A DNA stretch of 64,000 bases from Phenylobacterium sp. J367. GTDB lineage: Bacteria; Pseudomonadota; Alphaproteobacteria; Caulobacterales; Caulobacteraceae. Below are positions 17,563 through 26,701 of this stretch, one piece after another (the first letter of the stretch is position 1; every line of letters begins with the position of its first letter). The position numbers were made by a program, and so were the translations under genes. The stretch is taken from contig NZ_JAJONA010000001.1 in NCBI RefSeq assembly GCF_024699985.1, forward strand, positions 434,001 to 498,000. Reading direction: 5' to 3'. Below the pieces are notes generated by a model. It was not told where the DNA came from. It saw only the letters and a list, made by a program, of their open reading frames with translations, and ran no database searches.

Positions 17563-18948
17563 GCATCCGCCATGAAGGCCGCAAGCCGCCACGACCAGAC
17601 CGCCCGCTGGCTGGACCGCGTCCGCCGCGACGCCGGCCCGGTTTATCTCGCCCTCGCCGACGCCTTGGCCGCCGCCATCCGGGAGGGCGAACTGCAGCCC
17701 GGCGACCGGCTGCCGCCGCAGAGGGATGTGGCCCAGCGCCTCGGCCTCGACCTCACCACCGTCACCCGCGCCTACGCCGTGGCCCGCGACCGCGGCCTGC
17801 TGGAAAGCACCGTCGGCCGCGGCGCCTTCGTCCGCGCCCGCGCCGCCGACGACGAGGCGGGCCTGGTCGACCTGACCATGAACCTGCCGCCCCCGCCGGA
17901 GGGGGTCTCGCTCGCCCGCCTGCTGGAGGAGACCGCCGCCGCCGTGCTGCGCCGCACGGACCCGGCCGCCCTGATGGCCTACCACCCCGGCGCCGGCGCG
18001 CTCGGCCAGCGGGCCGCCGGCGCCGCCTGGCTGGCCCCGGTTCTGGGCGAGGTCCCGGCCGAACGGGTGCTGGTCGCCGCCGGCGCCCAGGCCGCGCTCT
18101 GCGCCGTCCTCTCCACGGTCGCCCGGCCCGGCGACACGGTCGTCACCGAGCCCCTGACCTACCCGGGCGTGCGGACCGCCGCCGCCGAGCTCGGCCTGAC
18201 GCTGGCGCCCTGCCCCGTCGACGCCGACGGGGTCCGGCCCGACGCCCTCGACCGCCTCTGCCGCGAGGCCCGGCCCCGCGCCCTCTACGTCGTGCCCACG
18301 ATGCAGAACCCCACCGCCGGGACCATGCCGGACTACCGCCGCCGGGAGGTCGCCGCCGTCGCCACGGCCCATGGCCTCGCCCTCGTCGAGGACGATCCCT
18401 ACAGCCGCCTGCTGGAGGCGCCGCCGCCCGCGCTCGCCCAGCTCGCGCCCGACCTCGGCTACCACATCGCCACCCTCGCCAAGACGCTCTCGCCCGGCCT
18501 GCGCCTGGCCTATGTGGTCGCCCCGCCGGGGATGGCCTCGGCCGTCGAGCAGAGCCTGCGCGCGCTGACCCTGATGCCCGCGCCGCTGATGGCCGCCGTC
18601 GTGACGAGCTGGATGCGCGAGGGCCAGGCCGAGGCCCTGCTGGCCGGCGTCCGCAAGGAAGCCCTCGCCCGGCGCGCCATCGCCGCCGAGGTCCTGCCCG
18701 CGGCCCGCGGCGCACCGGAAAGCCTGCATGTCTGGCTGGACCTGCCCGAGACCTGGAGCCCCGACCGCGTCCGCGCCGCCGCACAAGGCCGCGGCCTCGC
18801 CCTGGTCACCGCCGAAGCCTTCGCTGTCGGCGACGCCCATCCGAACGGCCTCCGCATCTCCCTCGGCGGCCCCGGCAAACGCGCCGTGCTGCAGAAGGCG
18901 CTGGCGGAAGTGGCGGCGCTGTCGGCATCTCCCTCTCCCACCGCCTAG
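17557..18948 (+). CDS. MocR-type regulator: GntR DNA-binding domain fused to aminotransferase-like domain
   Basis: 463 aa. Residues 20-90 are a GntR winged helix (AIREGELQPGDRLPPQRDVA, DLTTVTRAYAVARDRGLLES). The rest is a fold-type I aminotransferase domain with the PLP lysine in IATLAKTLSPGLRLAYVV and the VPTMQNPTAGTM and VEDDPYSRL blocks. Such proteins use PLP as effector and regulate vitamin B6, GABA or amino-acid genes. ATG 17557 or ATG 17572 can start it; the second would leave the operator-like site upstream. The target is unclear because no metabolic gene is adjacent; the divergent neighbour is DUF983. Confidence 0.9.
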   Translation: MYASAMKAASRHDQTARWLDRVRRDAGPVYLALADALAAAIREGELQPGDRLPPQRDVAQRLGLDLTTVTRAYAVARDRGLLESTVGRGAFVRARAADDEAGLVDLTMNLPPPPEGVSLARLLEETAAAVLRRTDPAALMAYHPGAGALGQRAAGAAWLAPVLGEVPAERVLVAAGAQAALCAVLSTVARPGDTVVTEPLTYPGVRTAAAELGLTLAPCPVDADGVRPDALDRLCREARPRALYVVPTMQNPTAGTMPDYRRREVAAVATAHGLALVEDDPYSRLLEAPPPALAQLAPDLGYHIATLAKTLSPGLRLAYVVAPPGMASAVEQSLRALTLMPAPLMAAVVTSWMREGQAEALLAGVRKEALARRAIAAEVLPAARGAPESLHVWLDLPETWSPDRVRAAAQGRGLALVTAEAFAVGDAHPNGLRISLGGPGKRAVLQKALAEVAALSASPSPTA

Positions 18949-18982
18949 CGAAGAGGGAAAGGGCCGCGGGGAGAGGAAATCC

Positions 18983-19432
18983 CTACGCCGCCAGCTTCGG
19001 GGCGAAGCGGTCCACCCAGCCCTTGAGCTGCGATTCCTGGGCGAGGCCGGACTGGCGGGCGACCACCTTGCCGCCCTGGATCACGGACAGGGCGGGGATG
19101 CCCTGGATGCCGTAGCGCTGGGCGAGCTCGGGGTTCTTGTCGACGTCCACCTTGATGAACCGCGCCTTGGGCTCCAGCCCCTTGGCGGCGCGCTCGAAGA
19201 TCGGCGCCATCGCCCGGCAGGGCCCGCACCATGGCGCCCAGAAGTCCACGATCAGCGGCAGGTCGCTCTTCGCCACATGCTTGTCGAAGCGCGCCCCGTC
19301 GAGGTCCACCGGCTGGCCGGTGAACAGGGCTTCCTTGCAGCGGCCGCACTTGGCCTGCTCACCCAGGCGTTCGGCCGGGAGGCGGTTCGTTCCGTCGCAG
19401 TGCGGGCAGACGACGTGGAGGGCTTCGCCCAT
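18983..19432 (-). CDS. trxC: Thioredoxin 2 (zinc-ribbon thioredoxin)
   Basis: 149 aa. Start at 19432 (MGEALHVVCPHCDGTNRLP). The N-terminal zinc ribbon has CPHC and CGRC; the thioredoxin domain has the active site DFWAPWCGPCRAMAPI and the cis-Pro loop GIQGIPALSVIQGGK. TrxC reduces cytoplasmic disulfides and is linked to oxidative stress in the family; in E. coli it is under OxyR control. No OxyR-type site was recognised upstream. The 34-bp gap to the MocR stop holds part of a CTCTCCC-type repeat. Intact. Confidence 0.94.
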   Translation of the reverse strand: MGEALHVVCPHCDGTNRLPAERLGEQAKCGRCKEALFTGQPVDLDGARFDKHVAKSDLPLIVDFWAPWCGPCRAMAPIFERAAKGLEPKARFIKVDVDKNPELAQRYGIQGIPALSVIQGGKVVARQSGLAQESQLKGWVDRFAPKLAA

Positions 19433-19519
19433 CACAGGTATCTCCGTTCTTTCGCGGCGACATCTGGGGAGGCCCCGGCAAGGTTCCAAGTGCGGCCGGT
19501 CGGTGCTAGGCGCGGCGCG

Positions 19520-19981
19520 ATGTCCTCCCCGCTCCGCCTCTGGCTCTGCGCCGCCCACCACAAGGCCTTCCTGAACGGCGGCTGGGCCTTCGTCCGCGCC
19601 GCGGGCGCCGAGCGCTCCGGCGTGGCCGGCGGCGACCGCCGCACGAACCGCCTGGCCATGCTGGTCGCCGGCCTCGTGGACGCCCTCAAGGACCAGCCCT
19701 TGGGCGACGCCGTCCTCCACCTCGCCGCGGCCGACGCCGTCCTGCTGGCCCCGCTGGCCGGCGGCGAGCCGCCGAAGGACGTGGACCCCGCCGCCTACGC
19801 CCCGGCCGTCGCCGCGCTGAAGGGCCGCCCGCTCCGGCTGGTGAAGCTCGCCGATCCGGCCGGCACGCCGCTGGCCTTCGCCCAGGCCTGGGCCGACCTC
19901 GCCTCCGACAAGGCCAAGGCCACGGGCGCCTTCCGCTCGGCCATCCCCAAGCCGAACCTCGCCAAGGTCGCCGGCCTCTAA
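19520..19981 (+). CDS. Hypothetical protein, possible degenerate RNase H fold
   Basis: 153 aa from ATG 19520: MSSPLRLWLCAAHHKAFLNG, then GWAFVRAAG and GGDRRTNRLAMLVAGLVDAL. The layout of a beta hairpin followed by T-N-R-x-x-M/L resembles the TNNRMEL region of RNase HI, but the catalytic Asp/Glu residues are not in place, so it is unlikely to be an active RNase H. The C-terminal half is Ala/Pro rich. Its TAA overlaps the stop of the convergent HPt gene by 3 bases. Divergent from trxC with an 87-bp gap. Confidence 0.6.
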   Translation: MSSPLRLWLCAAHHKAFLNGGWAFVRAAGAERSGVAGGDRRTNRLAMLVAGLVDALKDQPLGDAVLHLAAADAVLLAPLAGGEPPKDVDPAAYAPAVAALKGRPLRLVKLADPAGTPLAFAQAWADLASDKAKATGAFRSAIPKPNLAKVAGL

Positions 19982-20268
19982 GCGGCTTCCAGCGCCGCCA
20001 CCACCGCGCGCAGCCGCGCCGCCACGTCGGCCACGTCCACCGGCGTCTCCCGGGTCGCGTCGTCCACCGCCCGGGCCAGGTCGCCCAGGTCCGCCTCGCC
20101 GAACATCCCGGCCACGCCGGCCAGCCGGTGCGTCACCCCTTGCGCCTCGGCGACCTGTTCCGGCGACAGCGGCCCGGGCGCGGCGGCCATCGGGCCCAGC
20201 GCCGCCAGCGCCTCGGCCTTGCGCTCGGCGAACTTGGCCGCCAGCGCCCCGGTCACGTCGCCGCTCAC
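19978..20268 (-). CDS. HPt (histidine phosphotransfer) domain protein
   Basis: 96 aa starting at a GTG (20268) that overlaps the MarR stop by 4 bp. VTHRLAGVAGMFGEADLGDL has the H-x-L-x-G-x-A/S-x-x-F/L-G pattern around a phosphorylatable His near residue 44, within a helical bundle. The C-terminal helix is RLRAVVAALEAA. Stand-alone HPt proteins pass phosphate between receiver domains. Coupling to a MarR gene is uncommon. The nearest receiver is in the hybrid kinase at 27077-30299; a link is inference only. Confidence 0.75.
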   Translation of the reverse strand: MSGDVTGALAAKFAERKAEALAALGPMAAAPGPLSPEQVAEAQGVTHRLAGVAGMFGEADLGDLARAVDDATRETPVDVADVAARLRAVVAALEAA

Positions 20269-20723
20269 GCCGGCATCGGGTCCTTGTCGGACAGCCATTC
20301 CCGGAGCGCGCGGAGGAACGGCAGGGCCTCGCGGAACTCCTTGGTCGTGAACCCCTCGCGCAGCATGTCCATCTTCGGCCGGAGGTTGGCCATGGCCTGG
20401 GCGTAGGCCTGACGCCCGCCGGGCGTCAGCCAGATGCGCTTCTTGCGGCCGTCGGTCGGGTTGTCCTCGATCTCGATCAGCTTGCGCGCGCAGAGCCGCT
20501 GCAGGGTGTTGGTCAGGCCCGAGCGGGTCATCTGCAGGGCGTCGGCGATCTGGGCCGGCGAGGAGCCGTCCCCGCGCCGCGAGAGCAGGTTCAGGACCTC
20601 CCACTGCGGGTAGTTCAGACCCACCGGCAGCTTGCGGGTGATCGAGGTCCTCACCAGATGTTCGATGTACCGGATCTCGTCGAACACCTGGATGTCCGCG
20701 TGATCCTCCGGCAGCGGAGGCAT
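20265..20723 (-). CDS. MarR family transcriptional regulator
   Basis: 152 aa from ATG 20723. The winged helix is in PQWEVLNLLSRRGDGSSPAQ, IADALQMTRSGLTNTLQRLC and KLIEIEDNPTDGRKKRIWLT (about residues 48-110), with dimerising helices at both ends. Its own promoter region carries three palindrome-like sites, so autorepression is likely. An upstream ATG at 20822 would place the promoter inside the gene and was rejected. Co-transcribed with the HPt gene. Ligand and other targets are unknown. Confidence 0.9.
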   Translation of the reverse strand: MPPLPEDHADIQVFDEIRYIEHLVRTSITRKLPVGLNYPQWEVLNLLSRRGDGSSPAQIADALQMTRSGLTNTLQRLCARKLIEIEDNPTDGRKKRIWLTPGGRQAYAQAMANLRPKMDMLREGFTTKEFREALPFLRALREWLSDKDPMPA

Positions 20724-20735
20724 AGGCCCTCTCCA

Positions 20736-20796
20736 TTCGATATCGAACGAAGCTAGACCATCGTTCCGCGAACGGTCAAGTTTGAAATCGAACGAT
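20736..20796 (-). promoter_or_regulatory. MarR promoter with three operator-like palindromes
   Basis: On the minus strand TTGACC (20774-20779) and TAGCTT (20750-20755) are spaced 18 bp. CGTTCGCGGAACG (20762-20774) lies between them, and the perfect palindrome TTCGATATCGAA (20736-20747) is just downstream. A further TTGAAATCGAACGA-like site is at 20782-20795. ATCGAACGA occurs twice. Confidence 0.55.
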
Positions 20797-20851
20797 GCAA
20801 TTGCCGGTTGTTTCCGAAACATCTTCGCCTGTCCTCAGCACGGGCGTGCAG

Positions 20852-20880
20852 CATGGCCGGCCCGGCGCCGCCGGGCCATG
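20852..20880 (-). terminator. Hairpin after the amidohydrolase operon
   Basis: CATGGCC (20852-20858) pairs with GGCCATG (20874-20880), and CGGC with GCCG inside. It lies 44 bp after the stop of the last amidohydrolase gene. There is no T-run, so termination is possible but not proven. Confidence 0.4.
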
Positions 20881-20923
20881 ACGTGCGAGGTAAGGAAAGC
20901 CGTTCGGCGGCGGCGCGGTCCGC

Positions 20924-22415
20924 TCAGTATTGCCCGTAGCGTCCGGTCACCGAATCGAGGACGCGCCTGGAATCGAAGCCCACCCCGTCCTTGAACACGA
21001 TCTCGACCTTGGAGATGTCGCCGATGGTCTTCGACGGGTCGCCCTTCACCACCACCAGGTCGGCGTTCTTGCCCACGGCCAGCGAGCCGATACGGTCGGC
21101 GAGGCCCAGGTAGGTGGCGCCGTTCAGGGTGGCGATCCTGATCGCCTCCAGGGGCGTGAAGCCGGCCTCCACCAGAAGCTCGACGCCGCGCTGGTCGCCG
21201 AAGCCCGGCAGCACGCCGCCGTTGCCCGTCGGGTCGGGTCCGGCCACCAGCAGACCGCCCGCCTCGAAGAACTTCTTCTGCAGGGCCATGTCGGTCCTGA
21301 GCTGGCGGTCGGAGTCGGCGGCGCCGCGGTTGCCGGGCGCCGTGTTGCGGAGGTTGCGGTTGTAGAGATAGGCCTCGCGCGCCTCCGCGGTCATCGCCTT
21401 CATGGCCCGGGGGTCGAGCGGCGCATGGCCGGGCACGCCCTGTTCCGAGACCGGCAGGGTCGAGGTCACCGCCACCTTGTTGTCCACCAGCAGCTTGATC
21501 AGCGCGTCGGCCTCGGGCGTGTCCGGCTGCATGGCCGCCAGGGTGCGCCGCGTGGCGCCCGGCGAGCAGACGTCGGGCTTGCGGTCCGGGTCGAGCTGGC
21601 TGTTCGCCGTGAAGCCGTGCTCCAGGTTGTCGATGCCGGCGGCGACGGCTTCCGGATAGCTCACCGAGCACAGGTGGCCCGTGACCTTGATCCCGCGCTT
21701 GTGGGCCTCCTCGATCGCCGCGGCCAGTTCGGCGCGGCTGATGTGCATGTAGGCCTTGAAGGACGTGGCCCCCATGTCGGCCCAGTAGTTGACCATCCGC
21801 CGCGCATCGTCCGGGCCGGTCAGCGGGTGGATCTGGAAGAACGGCGTCGCCGCCCCGTCCAGGTAGGGCCCGGTGACGTCCAGGTGCGGGCCGATCATCT
21901 TGCCGGTGTCGATCAGCTTCTTCACGCCCAGGTCGGCGTAGGGCGACATGCTGCCCGTGGTCCGCATGGTCGTGACCCCGGCCGCCAGGTACATCCGCGG
22001 CGAGGTGAACGGCATCTCCGGGATCACCCGCGGCGGCTCGGAATGGCCATGCGCGTCGAGGTTCGGGGACGCCGTGTAGAACAGGTGGTTGTGCATCCCC
22101 ACCAGCCCCGGCAGCACCGTGTGGCCGGCGAGGTCGAGCACCGTCGCGCCCTTCGGCGCCTTCAGGCTGGCGGGGCCGATGGCGGCGATCTTGCCGCCGT
22201 CCAGCACCACCGTCTGGTTCTCGCGCGCCGCCGCCCCGGTGCCGTCGATCACCCGCACGCCGCGCAGCACGACCACCGGGGCGTCGACCTTCACGTACTG
22301 CTGCAGCACGGGGTCGATCTTCGGCGGCGGGGCCAGGATGGCCGGGGGGCGCGGCGACCGCGCTGCCGGCCATGAGCGCCGCGGCGGCGCCCCCGATGAT
22401 CCAACGGTTCAGCAT
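20924..22415 (-). CDS. Secreted binuclear-metal amidohydrolase, copy 1 (one frameshift)
   Basis: Start at 22415 with signal peptide MLNRWIIGGAAAALMAGSAV. Metal and catalytic motifs in order: GMHNHLFY (HxH), SFKAYMHISRAEL (candidate carbamylated Lys), VTGHLCSV, NLEHGF and AGPDPTGNGG (Asp). This is the Xaa-Pro/Xaa-Arg dipeptidase, imidazolonepropionase-like and ochratoxinase-like group. One extra C at 22347-22352 splits the signal peptide from the mature protein; corrected length is 496 aa. It is 22 bp after its paralogue at 22438-23837 and follows a TonB receptor, so it probably hydrolyses an imported amide or peptide in the periplasm. The substrate is unknown. Confidence 0.87.
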
Positions 22416-22437
22416 CGCGCAGTCCCCCTGCAGATGA

Positions 22438-23837
22438 TCAGTAGAGGCCCGCCTTGCCGCGGACCGCGTCGATCAGCTTCTTCGGGTCGTAGCCGACCCC
22501 TTCCTTGAACACGATCTCGACCTTGCGGACGTCGCGGACGTCCGTCGACGGATCGCCGGCGATCAGCACCAGGTCGGCCTGCTTGCCCGCGGCGACCGTG
22601 CCGATCTTCTCGGCGCGGCCGAGGTATGCAGCGCCGTTCAGCGTCGAGGCCTTGATCGCCTCCTCGAACCTGAAGCCGCCCTGCACCAGGTTCTCGATCT
22701 CGGTGTGGTTGGCGAAGCCCGGCACCACGCCGCCGCCCCCCGTGGGATCGGTGCCGACCAGCAGCAGCCCGCCCTTGTCGTAGAACGCCTTGGCGAAGCC
22801 CACGAGCTGCTTCAGCCCGGACGGCATCGGGGCGTCCGGCGAGGACTTCGGCTGGCGGCGGTTGTTCTCGAACAGCGCGCGGACGTCCGGCGCATAGACC
22901 TCGATCCCGGGCGAATTGCGCGCGGTGTCCCGGACCGCAAGCGTGGAGGTGTAGGCGACCTTCTTCTGCACGAGATAGTCCAGCAGGGCGTCGGCCTTCG
23001 CGGGGTCGGCGGCCAGCTCCGCCTCCGACGTCCCGCCGCCCGGGCAGAGGTCCGGCTGCTTGTTCGCCTTGAAGTCCGAGGCGGCCATGAAGCCGTGCTC
23101 GATGTCGTCGATCCCCAGGTCCGCGGCCTCGCGCAGCGTCACCGAGCAGAGGTGCCCCGTGACCTTCAGCCCGCGCCTGTGCGCCGCCTGGATCGCCGCC
23201 CCCAGCTCGGCCCGCGTCAGGTTGGTGTAGGCCTTGAACGAGGTCGCGCCCTGGTCGGCGTAGAAGTCCACCGCCTTGGCCGCCGCCTCCGGCGTGCCGA
23301 TGGTCATCAGCTGCGGGACGGAGCCTGGCCGGTTGATGTAGGGCCCGGTGACGTCGATCCACGGCCCCGGCTGGGCCCGGCGTTGATCGCGTCGCGCACG
23401 TGCAGGTCGCCGGCGAAGTGCATGGCGCCGGCCGTCCGCATGGAAGTGACGCCGCCCGCCAGGTAGAGCTTCGAGAAGGTCTCGGCCTCGTAGCCGTACG
23501 CCTTGCCGGGCAGCATCGGGTAGAACAGGTGCTCGTGCATGTGCACCAGGCCGGGGATCACCGTCTTCCCCGTGCCGTCGATCACCTGGGCCCCGTTGGG
23601 GATCTTCACCTTCCGGTCCGGCCCGACGGCGGCGATCACCCCGCCCTGGATGACCACGGTCTGGTTCAGCTTCGGCGCCGTCCCCGTCCCGTCCACCAGC
23701 TTGGCGTGGGTGATCGCCACCACCGGCGCGTTCACCGACACGTACTTCAGCGTCTCCTCGGAGAGCTGCGGCTGGGCGGCCGCGGCGGTCGCGAGAAGGC
23801 TGGCCGCGAAGGCCAGTCCGACAGTGTTCCTGAGCAT
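22438..23837 (-). CDS. Secreted binuclear-metal amidohydrolase, copy 2 (one frameshift)
   Basis: Start at 23837 with signal peptide MLRNTVGLAFAASLLATAAA. Motifs match copy 1: HMHEHLFY, SFKAYTNLTRAEL, VTGHLCSV, DIEHGF and VGTDPTGGGG; both end with a KVEIVFK(E/D)GVG(Y/F)D block. One C is missing at about 23363-23367 (AGPxQPGPWIDVTGPYI after correction); corrected length is 466 aa. It starts 30 bp after the TonB receptor stop, so receptor and two hydrolases form one operon. In Caulobacter, related enzymes act on dipeptides with C-terminal Arg, Lys or Pro; this is family knowledge, not shown here. Confidence 0.87.
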
Positions 23838-23866
23838 GACCGACCCTCCCGACCTGTGTTGCCTGC

Positions 23867-26701
23867 CTAGAACGCGAACCGCGCGCCGACCCGGTAGGAC
23901 CGCCCGAGCAGGTCGTGCAGCGAGCTCGCGCCATAGGTCTGGCCCGGCACCCTCGGCGGATCGCGGTCGAAGACGTTCTCCACCACGCCGAAGAAGGTCA
24001 CCTTCCGGTCGTCGATGTACACGTCGTAGTTCTGGGCCAGCTCCAGATAGGCGACCTCGCCAAAGCGGTTCACGTTGACGCTCTGCGGGTGGCCCATGGG
24101 CCAGTTGTTGATCACGCCCGAGCCGAAGTAGCGCACCGTCGCCGTCGTCCGGCTGGGGCCCTGCAGGTAGCTGGCGCTGAACAGCCAGCGCCATTCCGGC
24201 CCGTCGGCCGGCGTGCCCAGGATGTCGGTCAGCGCGCCCGCCAGGATCGTCTCGCTGGTCAGCCGCTGGGAGCCCAGCGCGCGCAGGTCGATCTGGCCCG
24301 GCAGCGGCACGCCCAGCGTCTCGATCGGCGCCCGGTAGGAGAGCTCGTAGTCGACGCCTTCCACGACCTGCTTCTGGGCGTTGATCCCGCCCGTGTAGAT
24401 CGTCGCGTCGATCAGGTTGTTCGGGTTGGCCCGCACGATCGAGGCGCAGGCCGCCGCGTTCACCGGCACGCCGACGCCGAAGCACTGGTCGACGATCTGC
24501 TGGGTGCTGACCGTCGTGATCGCGTCCTTCACCGAGATCTTGTAGTAGTCCACCGAGGCGCTGAGGCCCGGCACGAAGCTCGGCCGGAACACCGCGCCGA
24601 AGGTCCGCGTCTTGGCGATCTCGGGCGTCAGGTTCGGGTTGCCGCCGGTGATCTGGCGGGTCGAGACGTTCGGGCTGCCGGCCTGGGTCGGGTCCCGCGT
24701 CTGGCCGACCGTCGCCACCCCGCCGTTGAACAGCTCCAGCAGGTTCGGCGCCCGGATGTCCCGCGAGAGCGTGCCGCGGAACCGCAGGTCGTCATAGACC
24801 TCCCAGGCGAGGCCCGCCTTCCAGGTGGTCACCTTGCCGCTCGTGGAATAGTCGGTCCGCCGCGCCGCGCCGTTGAACTCCAGGCGCTGGATGAACGGGA
24901 CGTCGGCCAGCAGCGGCACGATCGTCTCGCCGAAGAACTCCTTCACGGTGAAGTCGCCGGCCGAAGGCGTGAACCCGCCGCCGAACCACAGCCGCTGCTT
25001 CGACGCCTCGTCGACCACGGCGGTGTAGCCTTCCTTGCGGTACTCGAAGCCCGCGGCCACCGACACCGGCCCGGCCCAGGTGGAGAACGGCTCGATCTGG
25101 CCGTCGATCGCCCAGACCTCCTGCTTGATGTCGATGTCCTGGCGGGCCGGCGCGAAGCCCTTGGTCACGCCGGTCAGGTAGGCGATGGATTCCTGGCTCG
25201 GCGCATTGATGCCGAAGATGTTCACCGGCACGCAGCCGTTGGTCGGGTTGGTCAGGGTCGAGCGGCAGATCGGCGCGCCCGCGGCCACGCCCGCCACGCC
25301 GCCCACCGCCGGGTTGGCGATCGCGTCCACGGCCAGGTCGTAATAGGCCGGGATCAGCATGTTCGAGTAGGTGTACCAGACGTCGCTGTCGCCACGCTGG
25401 TAGTAGGCGTTCCACTTGCCGGTCTCGAGGAAGTCGCCCTCGGCGCCGACCAGGTAGCGCTTCTGCCGGCGATGGTAGCCGATCTCGGTCTGGTGGTGGT
25501 CGCCGGGCTCGTGCAGGTCGTAGTTCAGCCGGCCCATGGTGAAGGTCGTCGCCCCCGGCGCGAAGGCGCTGGTCCTGAGGTCGGCCGGCAGGAAGACGTT
25601 GTCGTTGCGGATGGTGATGTTGGCGAAGCGCGTCGTCGGCGCCGACCAGTTGTCGCTGTCCGAGCCGCCGCCGCCGAACTCGGCGTAGCCGCGGATCGAA
25701 TCCGTGAACTCGTAGGTGGTGCGCCCGAAGGTGCTCCAGTTCTTCAGGTCCGGCAGCAGGCCCCAGATGTAGGCCGGGTCCTCGAGCGTGCCGCCGGCCT
25801 GGCTGGTGCCGGCCAGGATGTCGCCCCACACGAAGCGGCCGCGGGCATTGCCTTCCAGGAACACCAGGCCGCGCTGCGGGCCCGACGTGATCAGGCCGCC
25901 CAGGGTCGCGTTGGTGAAGCCCACGTCCGTGCGCAGGATCCGCGCCGGCTGGCCGTTGGTCGTGGTGTAGGCCGGGTTGGCGATGAAGTTGTAGCCGGGC
26001 CGGTACCAGTCGCGGCTGCGGATGTCGTCGATGCCGTACTGCTGCAGCCCCTGGACGCTCAGCAGGATGTGGCCCCGGCCGCCGGCGAACGCCCGGCCGT
26101 AGGCCAGGTCGCCGTTCCAGTTTTCGCCGTCCTTGCGGTCGGTGACGCCGGCGCTGATCGAGCCCTTCCAGCCGGTGAACTCGGGATCCAGGATGAAGTT
26201 GGTCACCCCGGCCACCGCGTCGGAGCCGTAGGCCGCGGACGCGCCGCCGGTCACCACGTCGACCCGCTTCACGAGGTTGGTCGGCAGCAGGTTGATGTCG
26301 ACGGCCGAGTTCAGGCCCGCCGAGACCACGCGCCGGCCGTCCAGCAGCACGAGCGTCCGGGCCGTGCCCAGGCCCCGCATGTTCAGGAGGTTCGCCCCGC
26401 CGCCGATGGTGGACGAGCTCTGCAGCGTCGTCCGGGGCGAGGTGGCGTTGCCGAACTGCGGAAGCTGGTTCACGTAGTCGGCGATGTTCGCCGGCGAGCG
26501 GGCCTGGATCTCCTCGGCCCCCACCACCGTGGTCGGCGTCGGCGCCTCGTAGCCGTCGCGCACGATGCGCGAGCCGGTGACCATCACCTCGTCGAGCTCG
26601 GTCTCCGTAGCGTCGGCCGGCGCGCCGGTCTGGGCGTAGGCCAGCGAGGCCAGTGAGACGCCCGCCATCAGGACGGACGCGAAGACGCTTATACGGAACA
26701 T
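23867..26701 (-). CDS. TonB-dependent outer-membrane receptor
   Basis: 944 aa from ATG 26701. Signal peptide (SVFASVLMAGVSLASLAYAQ), a TonB-box-like stretch ETELDEVMVTGSRI, plug domain (GGANLLNMRGLGTARTLVLL, SAAYGSDAVAGVTNFIL) and a long beta-barrel ending in a terminal aromatic (SYRVGARFAF). The plug motif VLLDGRRVVSAGLNSAVDIN is that of the large Caulobacter/sphingomonad receptors for organic substrates rather than siderophores. It is first in an operon with two secreted amidohydrolases, and the divergent hybrid kinase lies 375 bp away. Likely imports a peptide-like or amide compound. Intact. Confidence 0.93.
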   Translation of the reverse strand: MFRISVFASVLMAGVSLASLAYAQTGAPADATETELDEVMVTGSRIVRDGYEAPTPTTVVGAEEIQARSPANIADYVNQLPQFGNATSPRTTLQSSSTIGGGANLLNMRGLGTARTLVLLDGRRVVSAGLNSAVDINLLPTNLVKRVDVVTGGASAAYGSDAVAGVTNFILDPEFTGWKGSISAGVTDRKDGENWNGDLAYGRAFAGGRGHILLSVQGLQQYGIDDIRSRDWYRPGYNFIANPAYTTTNGQPARILRTDVGFTNATLGGLITSGPQRGLVFLEGNARGRFVWGDILAGTSQAGGTLEDPAYIWGLLPDLKNWSTFGRTTYEFTDSIRGYAEFGGGGSDSDNWSAPTTRFANITIRNDNVFLPADLRTSAFAPGATTFTMGRLNYDLHEPGDHHQTEIGYHRRQKRYLVGAEGDFLETGKWNAYYQRGDSDVWYTYSNMLIPAYYDLAVDAIANPAVGGVAGVAAGAPICRSTLTNPTNGCVPVNIFGINAPSQESIAYLTGVTKGFAPARQDIDIKQEVWAIDGQIEPFSTWAGPVSVAAGFEYRKEGYTAVVDEASKQRLWFGGGFTPSAGDFTVKEFFGETIVPLLADVPFIQRLEFNGAARRTDYSTSGKVTTWKAGLAWEVYDDLRFRGTLSRDIRAPNLLELFNGGVATVGQTRDPTQAGSPNVSTRQITGGNPNLTPEIAKTRTFGAVFRPSFVPGLSASVDYYKISVKDAITTVSTQQIVDQCFGVGVPVNAAACASIVRANPNNLIDATIYTGGINAQKQVVEGVDYELSYRAPIETLGVPLPGQIDLRALGSQRLTSETILAGALTDILGTPADGPEWRWLFSASYLQGPSRTTATVRYFGSGVINNWPMGHPQSVNVNRFGEVAYLELAQNYDVYIDDRKVTFFGVVENVFDRDPPRVPGQTYGASSLHDLLGRSYRVGARFAF

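Noticed and set aside
23915..26656. Very long plus-strand open frame opposite the TonB receptor
   Set aside because: It is antisense to a gene with clear receptor motifs; its product is Arg/Val/Gly/Asp-rich with no domain. High GC makes such shadow frames common.
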